The notes under the pieces: model-generated
What the model was told of the DNA's origin: nothing
What the model saw: the letters and a program-made list of their open reading frames with translations, nothing else
Database searches by the model: none
Assembly: GCA_036477795.1 (NCBI GenBank)
Contig: JAZGDL010000459.1
Coordinates: 1-8,032 of the forward strand
DNA: 8,032 nt
Source of the DNA: JAZGDL01 sp036477795
Lineage (GTDB): Bacteria; Planctomycetota; Phycisphaerae; UBA1845
Direction: 5' to 3'
Shown here: positions 1-5,917 of the stretch, in pieces
How the letters are laid out: the number at the start of each line of letters is the position of its first letter
Position numbering within the stretch: the stretch's first letter is position 1
Program-made: the position numbers and the translations under genes

Positions 1-96
1 GACGACCCCTTCAGGGTCGGGTGGTTCGGTGGCGGCGCCATCCGGGGGTGGCGCTACGCTTGCCCCCGGCTATTACAGAGCAGGCCTTCAGCCTGC
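1..96. repeat. Cluster of three short hairpins, two with a shared CTTCA loop
   Basis: Three inverted repeats lie close together. The first has arms CGACCC (3-8) and GGGTCG (14-19) around the loop CTTCA. The second has arms CCGGGGG (42-48) and CCCCCGG (63-69) enclosing a smaller GCG/CGC stem at 51-59. The third has arms GCAGGC (80-85) and GCCTGC (91-96), again around CTTCA. No open frame here looks like a gene. Hairpins with different arms but one fixed loop resemble dispersed palindromic (REP-like) elements. They lie downstream of the amylase gene on the minus strand. None is followed by a T-run, so a terminator role is not supported. Confidence 0.6.
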
Positions 97-200
97 CTCC
101 ACAGCCGCCGATTCTGTCACGGACCCCGCCCGCAACAACCCGGATGACACGGCCACGGACGCAACAGCTACGCCCTCCCGTTCGTCGAACGCGCCCGGAG
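97..200. other. Downstream flank of the amylase gene with one small palindrome
   Basis: No gene is visible here. The one structure is the near-palindrome CGTTCG-T-CGAACG at 179-191, which begins 10 nt past the amylase stop codon as read on the minus strand. It could be a weak 3'-end hairpin, but it lacks a T-tract and can form only a 5-bp stem with a 3-nt loop, so it is not called a terminator. Confidence 0.35.
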
Positions 201-2753
201 CTACGGCGGGGGGCCGGTGAAGGCCGCCTGGAAGTCGGCGAAGTCGGCGAAATCCACGTCGCCGTCAAGGTCCAGGTCGAGGCAGGCGCAGCCCGCACCG
301 AGGGTTGCACCGGGCCCACTCTCGCAAGCCTGAATTCCCGCGAAGTCGAACAGATCCACGTCCCCGTCGTGGTCCCCGTCGCCAGGAAGGTCCGACAGCG
401 AAAACCTCAGGAACTGCTCGCCCGGAATCGTGTTCAAGTCCAACGGAACGAAGCCCAGGTTGTCGTATCCGCCGCCGAGTCCGGGGAGAAACTGATCGCC
501 CACTTGTCCGTTGGACCGCACCAGCACGGCCATCAGCTTTATCATGTCGGTTGTCTCGGTGATGAGCAGATCATCGAAGGGCAACTCTCCTTCGAACCCG
601 CTGGTCGCCGTCCCGGCGGCGGATGCGTCGGTGTCGGTAACGCCCGCGGCGTTGGAGTTGTTGAGGGCCATCAACATGCCGTTGCGGTTGTCCGCGCCGG
701 AGAGAAACGCGTCGAGGTCATTGACCGTGCCGGCGCCGACAAAGCGTTTCGTCCCACCGCCGCCGGTATTTAGCATGTAGTGGTCAACGAAGATCGTCCC
801 CCCCCAGGCGTTAACGTGGACCACCACGTCGGGGCTGAAGCCCGCGTCCAAGACCAGTCCGTCGATCGCGGGAAGATTGCCCGGCGGCGTGCTGAACGAA
901 CGGGTGTCCAACACGTTCTGGCCGCCTGCGATCGTATCCACGAAGAGCATCATCGCAGTTCCGCTAAGATCAAGGTTGCCGGTAATGCCGACCTTCAACA
1001 TCCGCCCTTCGACTCGCGCGAACAACTGGTTGAGCTCGTTGATGTTGTCGCCGAGTCCGGTGTGGTTGTCCTGGGTAGCGACCGCAGCGCAGTCGCCCGA
1101 ATCGATCGGGATGCTCAGCCCGTCGATCTGCTGCGGCTCAGGCTCGGATGGAATGATGTCCAACAGAAGGATTATGTATCCGTAGCTTAAGAGGCTGACG
1201 GGATACGCGCCCTTGTTGGCGTCGGTCATGTCCGGCAGGAACGACCCGGTCAGCACGTTCTGCACCGTCGTCGAGCCGCCGGGGATGGCGAACTCCGACA
1301 GGTTCAAGCTCGGCGTCTGCGAATTGCCGTACACGTTAATGGCTACCAGCAACGTCTCTCCGTCCGCCACATGCCGCACAAACGACCATACTCGCGAGCT
1401 TGAATTGGTTACTTCGTGGTAGGTGCCGTGCCGCAGCGCCGCATGATTCCTGCGGGTGGCGATCAGCGTGCGGTAGGCTTCCAGGAGGGAGTTGGGGGCG
1501 CCCTGCTGCTCCTCGACCGACCGCCCGTCGTTGTCGCTGGAGAACGGGTTGTTGAAGGCCTGGCTGTTGAGCACCCAGTAGTTGGACATGGGCGGCCCGG
1601 CCACCGCGTTCCACTTGAACGGCTCGCGCATGGGGATGTCGTTGGCGTCGCTGCCATAATCTTGTTTGATCCCCAGCATGCCGATCTCGTCGCCCATGTA
1701 TAAAACCGGCGGGAACGGCTGGGTCATGTGGATGGCGGCGGCGGCTTTGCCCTTCGCCGGGCTTTGGCCGATCACCGACGCGAGACGATCCACGTCGTGG
1801 TCGCCCAGGGTCGCCAGAAAAGTACCGCCCGCGGGACGCGCCGCCAGCGTGGCCCGCATTTCGGAGTATAGCCCTGCCACCAGCTCGTTGTTGAGGGCGC
1901 TGCGCACGGCGGATTGAAACGGCTTGGTCATCGCCGCGTCGTGAGCGCTGAGTAGATCCGTGCCGTGAGAGCCCCAGTCGGCCTGCTCCGCAAAAGTGAA
2001 GACGTCGGGGTTGACCAGCAGCAACTCGGCTTTCCAATCCTCCCACCAGTCGATGTGGTAGCCCCACGGGCTCTCCGTGTCGTGCCAGGCCGACACGTGA
2101 TCCAGCCGATACCCGTCCACGCCGTCGGCCGGATCACCATCGCCGTTGGGGTCCAGCCAGTGCAGCGACCATCCGGTAACAAGGTTTGTTACGTCTGCGT
2201 TGTTGAGGTTCCAGTGAATGAAGCCCACGGTATCGCCGTTCCATGTGGGAAACCTGCTGCCCAGAAGATAGGTGGTGTTGGCGTCGTTGGTGTATGCCAG
2301 CCAGTCGTCGTAGATGGACGATGGATTGTTGAAGGAATCCTGGAACCAGATTGAGTCCTGCGAGATGCCGTAAACCACAAAGTCGATAAACACCTTGATT
2401 CCACGGGCGTGGGAGGCGCTGACAAAATTTAGAAAGTCGGCTTCGGTACCGAACCGGGAATTGATCTGGTCAGCCGCGCCGTGTTGGTAGCCGTGATAGC
2501 CCGTCGACGGAAAGATGGGAGTCATCCAGACTGCCGTGATGCCCAGATATTCGAGGTAATCCAGCGAGTCAGTCATGCCGCCGAAGTCGCCGAATCGAAA
2601 CTGATCGTTGTCTGAATCACGCCAGGCGATGGGCATGAACATGTAGAAAACATCGTCCTGCACTTCGCGCCCGTTGAGCGGCTGAGCCCTGGCGTCGCGG
2701 GGCAGGCCGATGACCAGCGACGCGAACAACAGCATTGCAATCCCTCGGCACAT
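201..2753 (-). CDS. Secreted GH13 alpha-amylase-family glycoside hydrolase with C-terminal dockerin-like domain
   Basis: This 850-residue protein probably cleaves alpha-glucans outside the cytoplasm. The ATG at 2753 is preferred: GGAG lies 6 nt upstream, and it opens a signal peptide with likely cleavage after ARA, near residue 23. The frame stays open up to 2885, but that extension is not signal-like. The GH13 barrel spans about 30-420. Conserved regions: IDFVVYG (D124), GYRLDH (nucleophile D218), TFAEQ (acid/base E256) and GDHD (H319, transition-state stabiliser D320), so the catalytic triad is intact. Region I has Tyr-Gly where Asn-His is usual. A GH13 C-terminal beta domain follows (about 427-535). 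Residues about 543-788 are a separate beta-rich region with motifs such as NELNQLF, GITGNL and NNSNAAGV, typical of planctomycete secreted proteins. Residues 791-850 hold two D-x-D-x-D-G EF-hand loops of dockerin type (792-803, 826-837). Exact substrate is unknown. Confidence 0.93.
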   Translation of the reverse strand: MCRGIAMLLFASLVIGLPRDARAQPLNGREVQDDVFYMFMPIAWRDSDNDQFRFGDFGGMTDSLDYLEYLGITAVWMTPIFPSTGYHGYQHGAADQINSRFGTEADFLNFVSASHARGIKVFIDFVVYGISQDSIWFQDSFNNPSSIYDDWLAYTNDANTTYLLGSRFPTWNGDTVGFIHWNLNNADVTNLVTGWSLHWLDPNGDGDPADGVDGYRLDHVSAWHDTESPWGYHIDWWEDWKAELLLVNPDVFTFAEQADWGSHGTDLLSAHDAAMTKPFQSAVRSALNNELVAGLYSEMRATLAARPAGGTFLATLGDHDVDRLASVIGQSPAKGKAAAAIHMTQPFPPVLYMGDEIGMLGIKQDYGSDANDIPMREPFKWNAVAGPPMSNYWVLNSQAFNNPFSSDNDGRSVEEQQGAPNSLLEAYRTLIATRRNHAALRHGTYHEVTNSSSRVWSFVRHVADGETLLVAINVYGNSQTPSLNLSEFAIPGGSTTVQNVLTGSFLPDMTDANKGAYPVSLLSYGYIILLLDIIPSEPEPQQIDGLSIPIDSGDCAAVATQDNHTGLGDNINELNQLFARVEGRMLKVGITGNLDLSGTAMMLFVDTIAGGQNVLDTRSFSTPPGNLPAIDGLVLDAGFSPDVVVHVNAWGGTIFVDHYMLNTGGGGTKRFVGAGTVNDLDAFLSGADNRNGMLMALNNSNAAGVTDTDASAAGTATSGFEGELPFDDLLITETTDMIKLMAVLVRSNGQVGDQFLPGLGGGYDNLGFVPLDLNTIPGEQFLRFSLSDLPGDGDHDGDVDLFDFAGIQACESGPGATLGAGCACLDLDLDGDVDFADFADFQAAFTGPPP

Positions 2754-2759
2754 GCGATT

Positions 2760-2763
2760 CTCC
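2760..2763 (-). promoter_or_regulatory. Ribosome binding site that fixes the amylase start
   Basis: On the minus strand GGAG lies 6 nt before the ATG at 2753. This spacing favours that start over the upstream end of the open frame at 2885 and over the internal ATG at 2735. Confidence 0.6.
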
Positions 2764-2794
2764 AAAGAGCCGACATTTCCAATTCGCCGGAAAG

Positions 2795-2825
2795 TGTAGG
2801 GTCCGCCGTGCGGACCACCCCGTGG
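2795..2825. repeat. 31-bp dispersed palindromic repeat, copy 1
   Basis: These 31 bases are identical to 6046-6076, in the same orientation. The core is a hairpin with arms GGTCCGC (2800-2806) and GCGGACC (2810-2816) around a 3-nt loop. A second CGGACC at 2827-2832 could compete for pairing. It lies 42-72 nt upstream of the amylase start, so it may be within the 5' leader of that transcript. It looks like a REP-type dispersed element. Confidence 0.8.
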
Positions 2826-2883
2826 CCGGACCTTTGAGAGCATCGTACCAAAGCGAGTTCCTCGACCCAAGCGGGCAAGGGGC

Positions 2884-2906
2884 AAAAAGGGGACATTCTG
2901 GTTTTT
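2884..2906. repeat. AAAAA/TTTTT-flanked GGGGACATTCTGG motif
   Basis: Five A bases, then GGGGACATTCTGG, then five T bases. On the minus strand it reads AAAAACCAGAATGTCCCC followed by TTTTT. From memory, motifs of this type recur between genes in planctomycetes and some proteobacteria, sometimes near REP-associated (TnpA-REP, Y1) transposases. No such transposase gene is present in this window. Confidence 0.45.
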
Positions 2907-3021
2907 CTTGCCGGGGGTCGCTGTGTACGCTGCTGTACTGGGATGCCCAGGACCGTGCGAGCATCGGTCGGCGTTTCTTGATCCGGGCCCTGTCGATCGG
3001 GGCCGCTACCTACAAAGGGAC

Positions 3022-3053
3022 GGAGGCACGAAGGCACGGAGGCACAAAGGAAC
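3022..3053. repeat. Four-unit 8-nt tandem repeat
   Basis: Successive units are GGAGGCAC, GAAGGCAC, GGAGGCAC and AAAGGAAC: three units close to the consensus GRAGGCAC and a fourth degenerate one. The preceding bases (ACAAAGGGAC, 3012-3021) look like further decayed units. This is an intergenic octamer array and does not code for protein. Confidence 0.7.
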
Positions 3054-3077
3054 GGAACCGCGACCCGTTTCCGAGAC

Positions 3078-3129
3078 GCGACCGTAAGGGAGCGGGCCTG
3101 AGCAATAGCGCCGCGACCGTAAGGGAGCG
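3078..3129. repeat. Pair of 17-nt direct repeats
   Basis: GCGACCGTAAGGGAGCG occurs exactly at 3078-3094 and again at 3113-3129, with 18 nt between the copies. I recall closely similar phrases as scattered repeats in planctomycete genomes, but cannot check that here. Confidence 0.75.
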
Positions 3130-3159
3130 TCTGAGCGGAGGGTTGTTCAATCCTCGCTC

Positions 3160-3177
3160 CGTCCCAAGGGACGTCCC
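3160..3177. repeat. Overlapping palindromes
   Basis: CGTCCC-AA-GGGACG (3160-3173) overlaps the perfect palindrome GGGACGTCCC (3168-3177), so GGGACG can pair with either side. It lies about 50 nt downstream of the PDZ gene stop (minus strand). No T-run follows, so it is described only as a structure. Confidence 0.5.
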
Positions 3178-3227
3178 AGAAAGAACGCGAAAGACTACTC
3201 CCTTTTTCCTCGGAGGGTGGTTTGGGG

Positions 3228-4682
3228 CTATTGGGATTCGGACTTCAAGTCCAAGTATGTGTCATACGTATCCGGGTTGCGATCGGCTAGGTCATCCGCA
3301 TCCGAATACCGGGTGACCAGCTCATTCGTGCCCTTCCGGACAACGACGTCAATGGTGCCGTCCGGATTCTCTCGAATCGTTTGCCTGGCCTGAATGCGCA
3401 TTAACCTGCCGAGGAACGTGTTCTCGGTAACGTCCTGAAGTGGATCGCCCGAGGCCTTGATTCCAGCATGGATACCTTGCAATCGCTCCATCACCTCGGC
3501 GAGCGCATTGGACTGTTCAGCCATTCGTTTTTCCAGGTCCGCCACCCATCCGAAACCCAAGCTACCGTCATCGTCGAAATCGAAATCGAAATCGAAGTCG
3601 TGGTCCGGATCGATATCCAACTGAATCATGATGCGATTCCCCGCATCGGAGTAGATCTTGAAAGCGTCCTGGTCATTGGCCTCAAGCTCATCCCGGTTGG
3701 CATAGAGGGTCACCGTCTCCTTGCCGGTCTCGGTATCCGTCCGCTTCACTTCGATACCACCGTTGTCGGTGCTCTTGATGGTGATGGCCTCGCCGTCGCG
3801 TACGATTGCGATCGAGATCCGCTTCTCGTCATCATCCTCAAAAACCCGCATCGTCTTGCACTGAAACCGCGGAATGAGCTTCATGATGTCGTCAGGCAAA
3901 GCGGCCCAACCGGCATCGTCGTGCAGCATCTCGAAATGCCATCCACCGCCCTCACCGCGCCGCAGGACCTTGGCCTTCGAGCGCAAGGTATCGTGAAGCA
4001 ACATCATGTACTCGCCCTTGTGGATCCACGTGGCGTCCTTGGCTTCGGCGCGGCGACCCAACGTGGCCACCAGCGTGCGGCGCTCGCCGTCGCGCAGCAC
4101 CGTGAACTTCATACGATCACCGGGGCCCGCTTCGCGAACCAGATCCACGAACGTCTTGAGGTCAGCGTCGATCGCTACATCGTCGACTTCGATCAGGACG
4201 TCGCCCTTCTCGAATCCAGCCGCGTCGGCCGGGCTGCCCTCCGCCACGTTAAGGATCGAAACGCCTTCCGCGTCGGCTGACTCCTCTGTCGCCGATTTCG
4301 ACACGGCGCCCAGTTGCACGCCCAGCCAGCCGGCATCCTCATCGACGTCGTCGCCCACCATCAGCAGGCTCAGCGGCTCCAGCTCGTCAGCGGCACCGAG
4401 CAGCGCCATCGCCCGCCCACCCCCGCCGATCTTCCGCAGCACTTTCACCTGCCCGTCACCTTCGACGGCAACGACGATCTCAATCTCGACTTCACCTTCC
4501 GCGCCCGAACCGTCGTCGCTACCGGCGCTGATCTTCTTCAGGACCACTACGACCTGCCCGTCTTCACCCTCGGTGACGATCTTCTGGACATTCACCTCTT
4601 CAGTGTCAGAAGCGGACACCGCACGCTGCCAGACCCACGTGCACGCTACCGTAGCTACCGTGCTCCAAATCAAAGCCTTCAT
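3228..4682 (-). CDS. Exported PDZ-domain protein, third gene of the sigma-factor operon
   Basis: This 484-residue protein starts at the ATG at 4682, chosen because AAGGAG ends 8 nt upstream; the in-frame GTG at 4691 overlaps that site. Residues 1-24 resemble a signal peptide (basic start, hydrophobic stretch, AVSA). One PDZ domain spans about 118-211: it begins GWLGVQLG and contains GSPADAAGFEKGDVL. There is no trypsin-like protease domain, so it is not a full HtrA/DegS protease; a peptide-binding or sensing role is inferred. Acidic N-terminal segments repeat each other (EGEDGQVVVVLKKI and VEGDGQVKVLRKI). A second pair related to VTLYANRDELEAND occurs near 324-346 and 455-479. Residues 362-372 are an Asp-Phe run (DFDFDFDFDDD). 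A short helical, possibly coiled-coil stretch lies near 382-405. It follows the anti-sigma gene by 42 nt, probably in one transcript. The exact partner is unknown. Confidence 0.85.
   Translation of the reverse strand: MKALIWSTVATVACTWVWQRAVSASDTEEVNVQKIVTEGEDGQVVVVLKKISAGSDDGSGAEGEVEIEIVVAVEGDGQVKVLRKIGGGGRAMALLGAADELEPLSLLMVGDDVDEDAGWLGVQLGAVSKSATEESADAEGVSILNVAEGSPADAAGFEKGDVLIEVDDVAIDADLKTFVDLVREAGPGDRMKFTVLRDGERRTLVATLGRRAEAKDATWIHKGEYMMLLHDTLRSKAKVLRRGEGGGWHFEMLHDDAGWAALPDDIMKLIPRFQCKTMRVFEDDDEKRISIAIVRDGEAITIKSTDNGGIEVKRTDTETGKETVTLYANRDELEANDQDAFKIYSDAGNRIMIQLDIDPDHDFDFDFDFDDDGSLGFGWVADLEKRMAEQSNALAEVMERLQGIHAGIKASGDPLQDVTENTFLGRLMRIQARQTIRENPDGTIDVVVRKGTNELVTRYSDADDLADRNPDTYDTYLDLKSESQ
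3574..3597. repeat. In-frame 6-nt microsatellite within the PDZ gene
   Basis: On the plus strand there are three TCGAAA units followed by TCGAAG. On the coding strand they encode alternating Phe and Asp. Gain or loss of units would change the protein by two residues at a time without shifting the frame. Confidence 0.75.
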
Positions 4683-4690
4683 CCTATACA

Positions 4691-4696
4691 CTCCTT
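4691..4696 (-). promoter_or_regulatory. Ribosome binding site for the PDZ gene
   Basis: AAGGAG on the minus strand, 8 nt before the ATG at 4682, is a strong site. It shows that the PDZ gene has its own translation start within the operon and decides between the ATG and the overlapping upstream GTG. Confidence 0.75.
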
Positions 4697-4724
4697 AACT
4701 GTCAAACTCTACCTCTACTCATAC

Positions 4725-5351
4725 CTACCATGACGGCACTGATCCGCTCGCAGAACCGCGCCGGCGAAACGTCTGCACACGATCCACTTGAATCAGGTAC
4801 AGATTCCCATCGGAGCCAATCACACAATAAAGCCCCGTGTTGCGCCGGCCGTCACGAATTCCACCGGTCCAACCCGGAACAGACGTCGCACTTATCGGTC
4901 GCACGCTAGGCGCCCGGATCAGGCCCGGTCGTTCAATCTCCTCGTGCAAACCAAAGCCGTTGCCGGCCATCGGCCCCACGGGCCCCATCCCCTGTCGCCC
5001 GCTTGAACCCACACCGGTCAGTCCACCAGCGAGCGTGAACCACCCGAGACACGCCGCAACCGCGCCCGGCAGCAACCACCACAGACGCGGCCACCGGTGA
5101 CGTTGAAACGGCACGTGCGCCACAGGCCGCAACATCTCCTCCGGCCGGTCTGGTTCCGCTTCAACCTCGCTACGAATGGACTCACCGCACAACGCATCAA
5201 TACGCTGTAACTCCTCCAACATTCGGCGGTGCTCCGGCGACCGGATCAAAGCACGATCCAGCTCCAGCCGCTCGTCGTAGGTCAACTCGCCGTCCAGCTT
5301 GCGGTTGATCAGGCGTTCGATTTTCTCGTCAAGACCGGACATGTCACTCAT
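4725..5351 (-). CDS. Single-span anti-sigma-factor-like membrane protein
   Basis: This 208-residue protein is probably the regulator of the adjacent sigma factor, holding it at the membrane. Residues about 7-60 are a charged helical region (LINRKLDGELTYDERLELDRAL...SPEHRRMLEELQ) resembling the N-terminal domains of planctomycete anti-sigma proteins. It has H41 and C55 but no HxxxCxxC, so the usual zinc-binding anti-sigma motif is missing. A transmembrane helix spans about 90-112. The distal part has a Gly/Pro-rich linker and a short C-terminal patch (NTGLYCVIGSDGNLYLIQVD, 171-190). Its ATG (5349-5351) overlaps the sigma stop codon by 4 nt (ATGA), a classic sign of translational coupling; an alternative ATG lies at 5342. 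The role is inferred from gene order, size and membrane topology, not from a clear domain match. Confidence 0.78.
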   Translation of the reverse strand: MSDMSGLDEKIERLINRKLDGELTYDERLELDRALIRSPEHRRMLEELQRIDALCGESIRSEVEAEPDRPEEMLRPVAHVPFQRHRWPRLWWLLPGAVAACLGWFTLAGGLTGVGSSGRQGMGPVGPMAGNGFGLHEEIERPGLIRAPSVRPISATSVPGWTGGIRDGRRNTGLYCVIGSDGNLYLIQVDRVQTFRRRGSASGSVPSW

Positions 5352-5917
5352 ACCTTATCTCGCAATGCCTCACGCAGCCGGCGCCTCGCTCGCACCAGTC
5401 GCGTCTCAACCGTATCCGTACGTAAACCCATCACTTCACTGATCTGCCGGTAACTCCAACCCTGCACGTGACGCAGCACAAACGGTTCTCGATATAATGC
5501 CGGCAGCGCCTGCACCGCATCTGCCACCGCTTGGTGCTGCTCCGCACGGACCGCCGCATCTCCCGGCGATGGACAAACTGTCTCAGCCGGCGACGCCGCG
5601 CCGACTCGTTCAGCGGCCCGTTTTCGTCGTTGGCCCTGGCGCCCGGCGTCGACCGCCGCGTTGCGGGCCAGCCGATACAACCACGGACGCCAGCGACTGG
5701 GATTACGCAGCCGACCGATCTGCTCCCAAAACGTCGTCCACACCTGCTGAGCGACGTCGTCGATGCGTTCCCGGTCGCACAAAACACCGAATATCACCGC
5801 TCGGACCCAATCGCTATGGCGACGACAAAGCTCGTCGAAAGCGTATCGGTCCCCTTGAAGAACAGCCTCAACCACCGGCTGCTCGGGATCGCATTCGGTT
5901 GATGCCGGCATCGTCAT
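5348..5917 (-). CDS. ECF-type RNA polymerase sigma factor
   Basis: A 189-residue sigma-70-family protein of extracytoplasmic-function type, directing RNA polymerase to a small set of promoters. Region 2 spans about 25-93: DELCRRHSDWVRAV, the -10-recognition-like DDVAQQVWTTFWEQI, and the WLYRLARNAAVDAGR helix. A basic linker (about 94-125) leads to region 4 (about 127-182), with the helix-turn-helix GWSYRQISEVMGLRTDTVETR followed by RARRRLREAL. Regions 3 and 1 are absent, as expected for ECF factors. The start could be at 5917 or 5911 (the protein begins MTM); neither has a convincing ribosome site. It is first in the operon, overlapping the anti-sigma gene by 4 nt. ECF operons are often autoregulated, but I could not identify a matching promoter upstream. 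Confidence 0.93.
   Translation of the reverse strand: MTMPASTECDPEQPVVEAVLQGDRYAFDELCRRHSDWVRAVIFGVLCDRERIDDVAQQVWTTFWEQIGRLRNPSRWRPWLYRLARNAAVDAGRQGQRRKRAAERVGAASPAETVCPSPGDAAVRAEQHQAVADAVQALPALYREPFVLRHVQGWSYRQISEVMGLRTDTVETRLVRARRRLREALRDKV

Larger units (their letters stand above)
2826..3227. other. Repeat-rich gap between the PDZ and amylase genes
   Basis: No gene is supported here. The open frames crossing it are low-complexity readings of repeats, such as runs of Gly-Thr-Arg-His. It contains an A-run/T-run flanked motif (2884-2906), an 8-nt tandem array (3022-3053), a 17-nt direct repeat pair (3078-3094 and 3113-3129) and nested palindromes (3160-3177). An imperfect stem pairs 3133-3141 with CCTCGCTC about 10 nt downstream. 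There is no clear Rho-independent terminator for the PDZ gene and no clear promoter for the amylase gene. Confidence 0.6.

Noticed and set aside
21..773. Long plus-strand open frame (250 codons) opposite the amylase C-terminus
   Set aside because: It is antisense to a well-supported GH13/dockerin-like protein and its translation shows no domain features; long shadow frames are expected in high-GC DNA.
3078..3129. Possible mini-CRISPR
   Set aside because: Only two 17-nt units, a single 18-nt spacer, no cas genes and other repeat types adjacent.
2735..3316. Plus-strand open frame across the repeat-rich gap
   Set aside because: It translates tandem and dispersed repeats into low-complexity Gly/Thr/Arg/His strings and crosses into two neighbouring genes; no family features.
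3468..4280. 270-codon plus-strand open frame opposite the PDZ gene
   Set aside because: It mirrors the PDZ coding sequence; the minus strand has a signal peptide, PDZ motifs and a strong ribosome site.
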